Source: Dermatophagoides farinae (lineage: Eukaryota; Arthropoda; Arachnida; Sarcoptiformes; Pyroglyphidae). Taken from it: a stretch of 64,000 bases of DNA. Shown here piece after piece: positions 50,894 to 63,680 of this stretch. A model generated the notes under the pieces. That model made no database searches. It was given only the letters and a program-made list of their open reading frames with translations, and was not told the DNA's origin. The stretch spans positions 558,001-622,000 of the forward strand of contig NC_134677.1 of the NCBI RefSeq assembly GCF_024713945.1, read 5' to 3'. A program made the translations under genes and the position numbers. Each line of letters starts with the position of its first letter. The first letter of the stretch is position 1.

Positions 50894-51442
50894 TGAATTC
50901 AATTGAATTTGCGAATATATAAAAAAAAGATCTAATTTTGTTGTTGTTGTTGTTGTTGTTATATATCAAACAAACAACAACAAAATAAACAAGCAATTCA
51001 ATTCATTTTTTCAGAAAAAAAAGAGCGAGAGAGAGAGAGAGAGAGAGAAAGCGGAAAAAAGAGACCAACAACAACAACAACCTTAACCTTTACACCATTT
51101 TCATTCATTCATTCATTCATTTTTTGTTGTTAATTTTCTTTTTCTTCTTCATTTTTTGAATATATCCACAATACAAACAATGACATTCAATGGCATTTAT
51201 GCTTGATGCATGCAACTGTGTTTGCAGTGAAAAAAAAACACCAGAAATCATCATTTCATTACAAATTTTAATAATACAATTGAATTGGTTTTTTTCTGGT
51301 TTTCATTCAGAAAAAAAAAATTTTTTTTTCTGGTAAAAATTTCCATCCCCTTTTCTATTCTATTCTATTCTTTTCTTTTCCATTCAAAAGATTTACACGG
51401 GTAATAACAAATAATGAATATATATATATGAATACCCGGTGC

Positions 51443-51445
<3 letters not shown>

Positions 51446-51474
<29 letters not shown>
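51446..51474. repeat. (GT)n microsatellite
   Basis: Perfect GT run of about 28 nt within the gene desert. Confidence 0.88.
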
Positions 51475-51476
<2 letters not shown>

Positions 51477-52729
51477 ATTTTATTATGATCATCATCATCA
51501 TTTCATTGTTATTCTATTCAATTTCAATGAAGTAAAAAAAAACAACATTGTTTGACATTGTAATTTTCAAGTGTGTTTTTCAACAACAAAAAAAAAATGA
51601 GAAAAAAGATTATCCACTCTGCTTATCATTTATATTCAATAGATGATGATGATGATGATGATGTCTAGTTATAGAGTGAATGAATGAATGACTGAGATAT
51701 TGATCGGGTTTTTTGTTGTCGTTGTTGTTGTTGTTGTTATTGAATTCTTTTCATTTCAATTGAATTCATGTTTTTTTTTGTTGTTGTTGTTATGGAATAT
51801 AAAAGAAATTTTTTTTTTTTTTTTGGTTTTTTTTCTGTTGGTTTGTTGTTGCTTTTATTGTTTTTATATACACACACACACAAAAAAAACCAGAAATGAA
51901 TCGAATGAATGAATGAATGGATCATAATTGGCTCAATTTTCATGTATCGTACACACAATGGCAAGTAAGTGTGTGTATTTTGTTTCTGTTTCTGTTTTTT
52001 TTTTCACTGTTAATTTGTAAACATTTTATTGTGTTTGACGATGATGTTTTTTGTTTTCTTTTTAAATACGATATATTGATAACCGATTACGCCCACGCGT
52101 TTCTTTCTTTTTTTTTTTTTTTTTTTGGTTGGAAAAAAATCATTAGATTTTCTGAATACAATATTGTGTCACTAAACTCAGAAAAAAGAAAACAGCGTGG
52201 GAGGAGGGGGTGGCAACCGATCTATTTGTAATGTCCATCCTCAACAACATTTTTTTTTGCAATGATGATGATGATTTGTACATGATGGTTTTTTTTATCT
52301 TGTTAAAAACATTAGACAACAACAACAACTGTGCGATGTTTTTCATTCTCAAGATTTATTTGTCCACTGTGATATTAATCTCTCTTCTTCTTTTTTTCAT
52401 CATTACCACTCATTCTTGATCATCTGAAGTAGCAGTGAAAAAAAAATCAAATTTATTTGCTATTGATGGGTTTCAGATGACCAAATCCACCGAAAATGAT
52501 TGGAAATTTTTGTTTTGAATTTTTCTTTTTTGGGTCTTTATACGGCTTCTGATTTGTTTTTTTTTCTCTCTTTTTTTTCTGTTGATAACAATAGACAACC
52601 ATCTCTTTATCTTTAGATATATACGAGTAGGGTGATATATGATGATCATAGAGAACCAATTTGGACAATGGAAACACCAAACAAAGCAGCAACAACAACA
52701 ACAACAACAAAAAAACCTCCGGTTCAAAA

Positions 52730-52893
52730 CAATGACACCGGCCGATTCTCCATTGATCAACTTTTGTACATTGAAAACTGTTGAATATTGGATTGGAATA
52801 CGAATCAATCAGTGTCGTTTAAACTTGATTTTCATTGTTATTGGATTGTTGAATTCAGTTATTTATCCTTTTGTTGTGTTGATATTACCAAAA
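52730..52893 (+). other. possible exon of a small hydrophobic protein (weak)
   Basis: An ATG at about 52730 opens a frame beginning MTPADSPLINFCTLKTVEYW, then a polar link and a clear membrane-type segment (LNLIFIVIGLLNSVIYPFVVLIL), before running into an A15 tract and repeats. Base composition and codon use are unlike the surrounding repeats. No good GT donor closes the frame. A T-rich tract ending in TTTAG at about 53275 is followed by another hydrophobic frame (LAWLGFTITIQYIPAISF), which could be a second exon. Not recognised as a known family with confidence. Confidence 0.22.
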
Positions 52894-53468
52894 AAAAAAA
52901 AAAATCATTCAAATTGCCATTGTGACAATAACCATCTTCTTCTTCTTCATTTAATAATGATCATCATCATCATCATCATCATCATGATTTCAAACACACA
53001 CACACAAAGAAAAAAGTAAAAAAAAAGAAACTCAAGTTTTTCATCATCATCATCATCAACATCATTACAATCATTAATTTGGCCTCAATATTTTTTTCGG
53101 TGTTGAATAAAAAAAAAATGTTCGGGTTAAAGACAGTAAGAGAGAGAGAGAAGCCTATTCTATGCTCATGTAGCAAATTTTCTTTTTCATTCATTCATTC
53201 ATTCATCCATCTCTGGCTCTATTGATGTCATTACCGTCTATTGTTTCTTGTTCCTGTTTTTTTTTTTTTTTTTTAGGTTGTTGGCTTGGCTTGGCTTCAC
53301 TATTACTATTCAATATATACCCGCCATCAGTTTTATATATACAAATTTTTTTCTGAGTATAAATGTTGAGATGAAGTACATGCGTATTGAAACGGTTTGT
53401 TTTTTTTTTTTTTTTTTTTTTTTTAGTTTGCAGACATTGTATGTGTGTGTGTCCCTTTTTTCCATCTT

Positions 53469-53506
<38 letters not shown>

Positions 53507-55380
53507 ATTCTCTGTATGGATGAGTTGTTTTGGATGGTTTAAAAAAAAAAATAAAGAAATTGCGTGTTGGAATGTTTGATGAAGAGAAAAAAAAAGAAGG
53601 CGTCACCGTGTAATACCCAAATATAAAATGATCATCATGGTTTTATGTGTGTGTTGATAAAAGACAACAGCAATCTTACTGTTGATGCGTCTCTCTCTCT
53701 CTCTCTTTCTTTCTGTGTTTGTGTATGTATCATCAACATACACAAGTAGGCGGTCTTTAACCATCAAGTAGGATAGTCATATTATTAACAATAAACAATA
53801 TAAAGAGGAATGGCCATTATTTCAGCTCATAGTTCATGTTATCATCATTCTACCTCTGCCTCTATTTTTTTTTATTGTTTTGTTTTGTTTTGTTTCTACC
53901 ATACGTGAAGCAATACAACAGCCAATCGAGTTTAAGAGATTTTTTTTTATGATGTGATGAAAAGCAACAACAAAAAAGTGTGTGTGTTGTTGCTATTTGG
54001 TACACACTGCAAGCAAATATCACGACTATCTAATCTAGCTAGCTAGCCATGGCTACTAGCTCAATTAGTTTGTACAGGTCAATGCAAGCAAACGGACACA
54101 AGATACATACACACATAGCCAATGTAATAAAAGTGTAAAAGAAGAATTATAAATTCTCATCATCAACAACAACGACAACAACAACAACAACAAAAACTGT
54201 TATCTTCTATCCATCGATATTATTTTTTTTTCTCCTATTTCTAAGGGCTACAATTTTTTTTTTTGTTCCACAACCAACCAGTCAACCAACCAACTAGCTA
54301 ACGAACGAACGAACGAACGAAAAAAAAGAAGAAAACTAACCAACCGACCAGAAAGAAAAAGATCCTTCTCTATTTTTTTTTCTTCTTTGGTTTGGTTTGT
54401 CATTGTGATGTGTTGTGTCACATATATACACACAAAAACGTACATCTTCTTGTCTTTACTGCTGTTTACTCTGTTTTTGTGTGTGTGTGTGTGTGCTATT
54501 TTGTTTTCTTTTTTTTTTATTGTCAAATTTCATCTTGAGTTCCAACAATACATCTCTCTCTCTCTCTCTCTCTTTCTGTCTATAGATCCATGAACAAATA
54601 GGACGACTGCAAAAAAAGTGTCCCTAGAAAATCTAACTAGTGTAGAAAAAAATTTTTTTTTTCTACCAATTGAATCTGGTTCTCTTCACAGCTTCACTTC
54701 ATCTTGTCTGTGTGTGTATTGATTTTGTCTTCAATTTTTTTTTCTTGGGCTTTGTTGTAGCTGTGTTTGGACCCGAAAAAAAAAGAATACTCTCTCTATC
54801 CAAGTTTTGGTTGTTTCTACACTGTGTGTTTTTTTTTTGTTTGTTTGTGTGCATTATATCCGAGAAAAAAAAGTTTCAAATTCATTGCCCCGTTTTATTC
54901 GTCGTCATTTAATGTCCAAATTCAATATAATCTAAAAGAAACTCTTCAGACCAGAAATTGATCTTTATCATCACAAATCCATTGTCGATGACAACAAAAC
55001 AATTTTCATTCAAATTCAATACACATAGTGTTTCAAATACCAAGTGTTTCAATTCGAAATTCATATTGTTGTTGTTCAATAAACTATTGTCATGATGATG
55101 ATCATATAATAAGTTGACATTGATGATGCAAATTAAATTTTTCGATGAACAATAACTGATTTGAAAACAAAACAACCCGACGGTTGACAATTGTTTTTTT
55201 TCTGTTTTGTTTTTCGGTTTTTTTTATTGTTTTAATATATACCGTGATTGAAAAAAAATGTGTTTACATTGTTGATTGATTCAATCAATTCATCTCATCA
55301 ATCGAATATTTCTATTTTCTGGTTATCTTCAATACAACTAAACATTCAAAACGGCATTCTATCATCCAACAACGGCCACA
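52894..55380. other. region upstream of the Sox gene
   Basis: Repeat-rich, with T18 and T24 tracts at about 53258-53275 and 53400-53424, (CT)n at 53474-53501, (CT)n near 53690-53707 and (CA)n/(GT)n patches. The last 200 bp before 55381 should hold 5' UTR and promoter; a TATATA lies near 55236. A minus-strand open frame at 54909-55190 is noted in the findings. Confidence 0.45.
53474..53501. repeat. (CT)n microsatellite
   Basis: Perfect CT run of about 28 nt, upstream of the Sox gene. Confidence 0.88.
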
Positions 55381-56998
55381 ATGGCCACATTAGAACGCGA
55401 TTATTCCGCGTATACACCATTTGGTTTGGCAGCAGCAGCAGCCGGCCATCATCATCCACATCATCATCCGCATCATCCCCACCATCAACATACAATGGAT
55501 GCACATGATCTAAAAGCATTTAGCCATCATCATCATCAAACATCAATACCACAACAGTTACCATCATCGGTAATGACACCACCAACACCGACCTCAACAC
55601 CAAATTCACAACAACAACAACAACAACAGCAACAACAACAACAACAACAACATCATTTACATGCAACAACAACGGCTACGTCATCATCGTCATCATCATC
55701 ATCATCATTAAGTACGAATCATAGTTCCAATAATAATAATCAAAGTACACATCATCATCATAATAATAATAATAATCATCATCATCATCATAATTCAAAT
55801 TCAATCAATAAAAAAGAAATTGATCGTGTTAAACGTCCTATGAATGCATTTATGGTTTGGAGCCGTGGCCAAAGACGTAAAGTAATGATAATGAACATGA
55901 TTATTCAATCGATCGATCAATCGATCGATTTTTTTTTAAATCTAATTTTCTCATTTCCATTGATTAATGTTTTGATTTTTCTTGTTTTTTTCCATTTTTC
56001 GATAATTGTTTCTTTCCTTTTGATACAAAAAAAAGATGGCTCAAGAACATCCAAAAATGCACAATTCTGAAATAAGTAAACGTTTAGGTGCCGATTGGAA
56101 GGAATTATCTGAAATAGAAAAACGACCATTTATTGATGAAGCAAAACGTTTACGTGCTGTTCATATGAAAGAACATCCTGATTATAAATATAGACCACGA
56201 AGAAAGACAAAAACGTTGATAAAAAAAGATAAATATCCAGGTATTAATTCTACTGGATTATCATCATCAGCAACATCATTGTCATCGGATACAACGATGC
56301 CAACTAGCCGTAATCACCATCATCATCATCATCATCATAGTAGTTCATCAGCGGCTGCAGCAGCAGCTGCCGCTGCTGTACAACAAGTAAGCCGAGATAT
56401 GTATGGCCAAATGAATGGTTATATGACCAATGGTTATCCAAGTGGTTTGATGCATGAAGCATATCAACAACATGCTGCTGCCGCTGGTTATAGTAGTGCT
56501 GCAGCGGCAAGTATGGCTGCTGCAAATGGTGGTTTATATGGTCGTTATGATATGTCACAAATGACGATGCCTGGCAGTTCAATGCCAATGCCATATATGA
56601 ATGGTTCGACAAATTATTCATCGATGGCACCAATCTCTGGATCAGCATATTCATCGATGGGTTCATCAGCAAGTCCAATATCGGGCACTGGATCATCATC
56701 ATTATCATTGAAATCAGAATCATCAGGTCATAGTGGTAATTCACCGAATACGATGGCAGCGGCTGTTGCCGCTGCAGCAACAGCTGTAAGACGACCGTGC
56801 AATACTGATTTACGTGACATGATTAGTATGTATTTACCGCCAGGTGAAGCGGCAGCTGCTGCTGCCGCCGCCGCCGCATCCTCTAATGGTGGTAATAATG
56901 GTGATCCAAATAATGTACAAACAACAAGATTACAACAGATGCAAAATCATTATCAAACCTCACCGAATGAACATCCAATGTCATTATCTCATATTTAA
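55381..56998 (+). CDS. SoxN: SoxB1-group HMG-box transcription factor (SoxNeuro/Sox3-like)
   Basis: Sequence-specific minor-groove DNA-binding factor; SoxB1 proteins specify neuroectoderm. Exons 55381-55881 and 56036-56998 (154-nt phase-0 intron) give 487 residues. ATG sits in a strong context (CCACAATGGCC). The N-terminal half is rich in Ala, His, Gln and Ser/Asn. The HMG box spans about 148-226: [20 protein letters not shown], intron, [20 protein letters not shown], then [20 protein letters not shown] and DYKYRPRRK. The group B1 tail [10 protein letters not shown] follows the box, where SoxB2 proteins read differently. Poly-Ala and poly-His runs follow. The C-terminus keeps the SoxB1 block [15 protein letters not shown] (about 425-439) and ends MSLSHI, like the PLTHI/PLSHM ends of Sox3/Sox2. 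Orthology to SoxNeuro is inferred. Retaining the intron would truncate the HMG box. Flanked on both sides by gene-poor DNA. Confidence 0.93.
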
Positions 56999-59900
56999 TC
57001 ACATCATTCATTCTTTCATTGTGTTTATGGTGTGTGTGTGTGTGTGTTGTACTATGTGAGCATTTCGGTGGGAGAAGGGCGAAAAAAAAACATTCAAATT
57101 CAATGTTTTTGTGTGTCACTTAAATCGAATCTCAATCCATCATTATCGACAAAAAAAAATAACCATTTCCTTGTTAAGTATCTGATCCGCGCCCTTTATT
57201 GGAAAAAAAAGAACTTGAATCAATTTGTGTCAAAGTTAATCTTCAAATTACATCACATCATTATCACCATCATCACTACGACCACCACCACTACCAACAA
57301 CAACTACCATCATCATCATTAAACATATGAACGCCCATTTGTTCTTTTCTCATCATCATCATCATCATTTCTCACACTCATTGATTGATCATGATCATCA
57401 TCATCATCAGCAACAACAAGACTGAATGGACAGAAAATCATACCCACTGGGCAGCTATTATGGATTTAAAAAAAAAATTTAGAAGAAACGAAAAAATTTT
57501 TCATCACATCACTTGCCACAAAAAAAAATACAAGCTACTAGACCAAAAATTCATCATCATCAGCATTCAATTAACGTTTTTTTTTTCCAATTTTCGTTCC
57601 AAACAAGCAAATAAAAATTGTTTCCAACATCATCATGATCAAGACCACCATGTTTTCTGTTTGTTTGTTTGTTTCTGTTCTGTTCTGCTCGTTTGTCAAA
57701 CAAAAAATATCCAATTTCATAACAAACAAACAAAAACACAGTGGACGCCCACGCGGTTTTATTTTTGTAAAATAAAAAAAAAACGAAAACGAAAAACATT
57801 TTTTCTGTTCAATATTTATTACATCATCAATTTCAATTTGGTGTATAATGATGATCATCAACAACAACAACAACAACAACATCCTATTCACAAAAAACAG
57901 GACAATTTAATCTCATCTTATTCCACACATACACACTCACACACACACAGACATCTTATTCTTATTGGTCTCTTCATTTCTTTATTTAGATGGATTTTGA
58001 TTGAAAAAACAAACAAAAACAAACACAAAATTTTTTTTTTTTTTGCGATTTGAACATATATCATCATCATCATCATTATATACATTAATATAATATGAAA
58101 AATAACTATTTGTAAATATATCGATTATTGATTAATCAAAAGAAAAAAAACGAATGAAAAAAAAATACAAAAAATTAAATACCAAAAATTGATTGATTCA
58201 CAATTGATCCAATTTTCATTTCATAGCATCACCAATTTTTTTTCTCTCTCTCTCTCATTGATATTTTGTTGTTATTATTATTATTATTATCATGATTATC
58301 ATTATGTCATAAACATTTTCAACAAGAAAATGGAGAATCGAGAAAAAAAAATTTTCTTAATAAATTTGCAATAATAATAATGACAATTTTTGGAAAGGAG
58401 AAAAAAAAGCCAATTTTTTTTTTATTAGCCATAATCATCAACGATTCCAGGTTCATTTGGAAACATGTAAAATATGGCCGCAAGCGATGATAATTGCCCA
58501 TTATTATGTGTGTGTGTGTTATTTGTTTATATGTATGGCTAAAGTGTGCCATATGCGTGCCATGATCAAATAATTTCATCATCATCGAGTGAGTGAGTGA
58601 GTGAGTGATTGAGTGTTGATTTGATTTGATTTTGTTTCAATCATTTTATCAGTCAAACGAGGAGATATAGTAGTGTTTATGGAAGTAAATTTGTTCCGTT
58701 TGAATGATGATGATGATGATGATGATGAGAATATTGTGATTCATGAACAAAATAATACCCAGTGTATTAAGAATCATATATAATTGAACTTGACTTGATT
58801 TGATTGACTTGAATGATTTGATAAATCGTGTCGTCGTCGTTGTAGTCGATGAAATTAAGTCGTGTGCGGCGGCGGCCGCGTTGGCAATTATTATCATTTT
58901 CAATCAATCAATCAATCAATCGATCAAATGAAATGAAATAAAAACAAAACAAAAAAAAATCATCATTTCAAATCAAGTTCGAAGGTTAATTATATGCTTG
59001 ACCTTGTTTACTACAAAAGAATCCCAGAGTGAGAGAGAGAGCGGGAGACAAAATGCTGGATTTGTCATTTTATTTCAATTTTGTTTGTTTGTTTGTTTGT
59101 TTGGTTGGTTATGATTATCTAATCAGCATATGAAAAACAAAAACAAAAAAAAATTCTGGTTCATCACATCCAGAGCGCCAAACAATAACATTGGATGGTT
59201 ATGGCTGTATATGACAAGTGGTGACAATTTTTTTTTGTCTGTCCCCACACTGAGGTACGGTTGTGGTTGTTGTGGTTGAAAAAACGTCAATTATCTATCT
59301 ATTGATCACTATGGTATTCATTGTGGACTATGGACATCATTTATTGTTCAATCATCATCATCATTAAAAAACAAAAAAAAAATCCCCGCCATTTTAAAAA
59401 TATTTTCTTTTTTTTTTGTTACCACAAAGAATGAAGCATTTTATTCATTTTTTTTTTTTTGAATTTGACATTTGCATTGTTGTTGGTCTTCAAATCTCTT
59501 CCTTATGACAAATTTTTTTTTGTGCACAGAGAGTTTATCTCTTCATCATCATTAGTGGATTTTTTTTCTTCTTTTTTTTTTTTGAATGAAAATTTTTTCA
59601 CATCAATTGAATTATGAAGATAGTAAGAAAGAAAATGATGGCCCACTACTACTTCTAGTACTACTATTTCTGTCTACTTTATTATCAAGATTAGGTTAAT
59701 GGTCAAGCGACCATGCAAACAAAATATCCATTCATATCTAATCTAATGATAATGATCATTTAGTAGTATCAATGTTTGGATCAGGTGGTTAATGATAATT
59801 TAATGCGATAATTATTCAACAAAACACAGAAAGAAAAATTTTTCCATTTTGTGAATACGGAAATGAATGAAAATCCATCATAATCATCATCATCATCATT

Positions 59901-61033
59901 CAAAGAGAAAGATGCAAATTCAATTCCATCACATATATGTAAATTGTGTGATTACAGACACACACACATACACAAAATGATGTTTTGACGTTGTTGTGTC
60001 GTAGTCGTGTGGTGGTGGTGGTGGTAACGGTGGTGCCCAATGTATCATTCCATCATCATTATCATTATCAATTTCTTGTTATTGTTGTTGTTGTTGTCCA
60101 TATTTTATAACATATAATTCAATTTGGCCATTTCACCATTATGTTTCGTTTTGTTATTGTTCATCACGATGATGATGATGATGATGATGGAATTTCGGAA
60201 AGAGTTGCTGTTGTTGTTGTTTTTTTTCTGGTAGTGGCAGCCATTTATAATATATATATGACATATAGGTTGGCTAATTTTTTTGTTTGTATGCGATTGA
60301 ACGCATGGATGGATGGATGGATGGAGAGAGAAGAAAAAATCCTTTGATGTGATGACTTTGGCCGAGAAATAGAAGAAAAAAAACACTGAACAAAATAGCC
60401 ACTGAGCATAATGTTATTTTTCTTGGTGTTTTTCAAATTGCTGACTCTATATATAAATCATCGTGATGATGATCATCATTTTTCATGATTAAGATTAACA
60501 GCCATTGGACGCTTCAGGCAACAATCATAATCCTTTTTTCTTCTGCTACCACTACACATATTAATCCAATCTAATCAAATCAACAAAAAAAAAAAAAAAA
60601 AATTCTGGCGAAAAACAACAACCTGAAACCATGCACCGATGATAATCAAGCAAAAAAAAAAAAAACTAGCCAGGCAGGCATGCAGGCAAGCCACCATGAT
60701 TACAGTTATTTAATGGCCAATTAAATTGTATATTGCTGATCACAAATGATGATGATGATGATGTTTTATACGACTATTGCTCAACCATGCAGACACACAC
60801 AGGAGGAGAATGATCAAAGATCATTGTGTGTGTGTATGTGTGTGTGATATATGGTGGTTTTCTATCCATTATACCACCACAATCCTAATCATCATCGTCA
60901 TCATTATCATGGTTTTTTTTCCATAAAATAATAATGATATATGGTAGTTAATTTGATGATCATCATCATTATAGTTTGTGTGTGTTTTTTATCCACAAAA
61001 ATTTCATAGATCCACATCATTGTTGTTGCTGTT

Positions 61034-61070
61034 ATCTTGGATCTTTTAAACTAGCTAAATGATCCAAGAT
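61034..61070. repeat. 10-bp inverted repeat with 17-nt loop
   Basis: ATCTTGGATC at 61034-61043 and GATCCAAGAT at 61061-61070 are perfect reverse complements, able to form a hairpin. No terminator or mobile-element context is evident. Confidence 0.8.
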
Positions 61071-61340
61071 GTGTAGAGAGAGAGAGAAAAAAAAATACAT
61101 AAATAAATAAATAAAATAACAGGTTCGATTGCACCTGAAAAAAATTGTATGTATTCTGGCATAATATAATGATGAATCCTTATGATTGCTGCTGCTGCTG
61201 CTGCTGGTAAAGTGAACAACTACAATTACAACAACAAAAAAAAACGGATATATCGAGTACTACTGAACATATACATATTTCTCTATCTCTCTTGGGCAAA
61301 GAATTATTATTAGTAATCTAAATTGACAATACATTTTCGA

Positions 61341-61397
61341 TGATGGTGATGGTGATGGCGATGGCGATGGCGATGGCGATGGCGATGGCGATGGTGG
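61341..61397. repeat. GATGGY hexanucleotide tandem array
   Basis: About nine copies of a 6-bp unit, two GATGGT copies at the left and seven reading GATGGC/GATGGT to the right. It is the clearest hexamer array in the window. Confidence 0.88.
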
Positions 61398-63639
61398 TAG
61401 ATCATCATCATCATCATCATCATTGGGTTGACCGGTTCGTAAACAACAACCAACCAGCCAACAAGAGAGAGAGAGAGAGAGAGACTTGCTTCAATGAATT
61501 CTTGGGCGTGTGTCACAAAATTTTTTTTTTCTTCTATTTTCATTCCATTTTGTTCGTTGGTTTATTTTTTTTTTTTTTATTTCATTTCACGAAGATGATT
61601 TGTATTGCGATAACGCACAAAAAAAAACGTTTGAAAATGATGATGAATGAATGGAATGGAATGGAAAAGCCTAAAAAAGCAGCAGCAGCAACAACAACAA
61701 CAACAACAACAATGACTAAACAGAATGATGATGAAGGAAGCAACAACAACAACAACAAAAACGGAAGCAAATAATGAATAGATGTCGATTGTGTCCTGTG
61801 TGTGTTCATTCCAGCAATAAATATATGGATATCGTTGTTGTTGTTGTTGTCGTTGTCATCAATGTTTTTTTTTTTTATTTTGCCTGATTCGATTCAAACG
61901 GCTAAATTTTTGTTTTTTTCCCGTTGCTGCTGCTGCTGTTGGTTGATTATTTCAAACGAAAAATTTTTTTTTTCGTTTATCGAATATTTTTTTTCGCAGT
62001 TTTTTCCTCCTCTCTTTCCTTTCGGTTATTATCATCATTACCGCAGCAAAATAATGACAATGACAATGACAAGCCAGGAAAACCGGGAAAGAGAGAGAGA
62101 GAAAGAAAACGGGACATAATGATGGTGGTAGATAATTATTAATTAACTATGGTTCAACTAGCCATTATCATCATCATCATTTGACCAAACTATGGTCATC
62201 ATTAATGGTGTAGTGACCAATCAACAATAACAACAACGACAACGAAAAAAAAAAATCGAACGGAATTCACTATTTAGACACATATCAGTTCCAAATAGTC
62301 GATATAGATGATGTCGAATGAATCGATATTCGTCGTCGTCGTCATTGAGAATTTCCAATTTTCTTCTTTGGTTGCCACACACATACCCAATATTTCATTT
62401 CATTCATTTTCAAATGTCCATTAATTAGCTTTTTTTCCAAATAATCTATTTTTCGAATGTCAAAATACGAATTTTTTTATGCTGCTGCTGCTGCTGCTGT
62501 TTGGTTCATTGGTTCATTGGTACACAGCAATGATGATGAAAGAAAATCGAAAATGTTTGGCCCAAATTCAATGTGTAAATATTTAATTTGTCCATCACCA
62601 TCACCAATGCCACCAATGCCATCACTATTCAATTTTCATCAATTCACGCTAGCTAACAACATTTTCGATTGGCTTTTGACGTGTTTGTATAAGTTTAGCT
62701 ATGTTTTTTTCTTTTCTCTTGGTGACATTTACACACACACATTAGATGATGATATACGATGAATTTCTGGCTTTTTATCATTCGAAAAATATCGATGAAA
62801 TCCATCCATCACGATTGAATGAATTTAGCGAATTTTTTTTTTCCTTACACAAAATATCTGGAACTTTGGTTTTTTTTCCTCTTTCACAAATTGAATCAAC
62901 CAGATGAAATGTGTCTGAAACAGAGAGAGAACGAGAGAAACCGGAATAAATAAATGCAAAAATGTCGTCATCATAATGGATTGAAACGGAAATAGAAGCG
63001 AGATATTTTAGAAAAACAAACGGAAGTGAATCGTGTGTGTGTGTGTCACACAGTGTCATTTTGAATGATTCGAAATAAAAAATCAATTTCGGCTATTTCT
63101 ACATTTTGTACCCTTTTTTTCGGTTGTTTTATTGAAAAATTGATTTATTAAAAACAAAAAACAAAAACAAAATCAATGTGACCAAATTATAATGATGACC
63201 AATGAAGTATAGAAATAGAGAGTTGTAGTAGTAGTAGTAGTAGGAGGACAATCCACATATATGAATCTGGCTACACACGCGCATCCTGAAATGAATTGAT
63301 GGACGAAAAATAGAAAAAATTGTCATTTTTATCAAACTTTTTTTTTCTGGCCACTTCCTATGATGTGGCCGTTGGTTTGTTTTTTTTTTCGTTTCTGTTG
63401 TATTCGCCTCAATGAATTTGTATTTCTGATTTTTTTTTCTATATTTCTGGCTAATAATAATAACTGGTTGTATGTGTCACCGTATGGAACATCAAACATC
63501 AAACATCATCATCATCATCATCATCGTCATCGTCATCAACCGAAATGGATTCCACCCAAAACAAAACAAAAACAACGATGATGATGATGATGGCAATTAT
63601 ATGATTTTTTTTCTGGTGGCCAATCCATCATCAACCAGA

Positions 63640-63641
<2 letters not shown>

Positions 63642-63677
<36 letters not shown>
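63642..63677. repeat. (GA)n microsatellite
   Basis: Perfect AG/GA run of about 34 nt followed by an A-run. Confidence 0.9.

Positions 63678-63680
<3 letters not shown>

Larger units (their letters stand above)
35702..52638. other. gene desert, second part: microsatellite-rich, no confident gene
   Basis: About 17 kb of AT-rich DNA with frequent (GAT)n, (GT)n, (TTG)n and (TC)n tracts, for example (GT)n near 41299-41322, (GAT)n near 43772-43797, (TC)n near 47338-47363, (GA)n at 51026-51048 and (GT)n at 51446-51474. One weak coding-like island (36059-36157) is listed separately. Otherwise no reading frame resembles a known protein. Confidence 0.55.

Noticed and set aside
56304-56780. 158-codon minus-strand frame over Sox exon 2
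   Set aside because: Antisense of repeat-rich Sox coding sequence; no homology.
57385-58053. 222-codon plus-strand frame after the Sox gene
   Set aside because: Made of Asn/Lys/His/Phe-rich repeat translation in the probable Sox 3' UTR. It is long only because the DNA has few TA-containing stops in that frame.
61128-61140. GGTTCGATTGCACCT resembling a tRNA T-loop
   Set aside because: No acceptor stem, anticodon arm or D arm could be found around it.
62457-62762. 101-codon plus-strand frame with an Ala run
   Set aside because: The N-terminal half is a GCT repeat and the rest shows no recognisable motif. Too weak to call.
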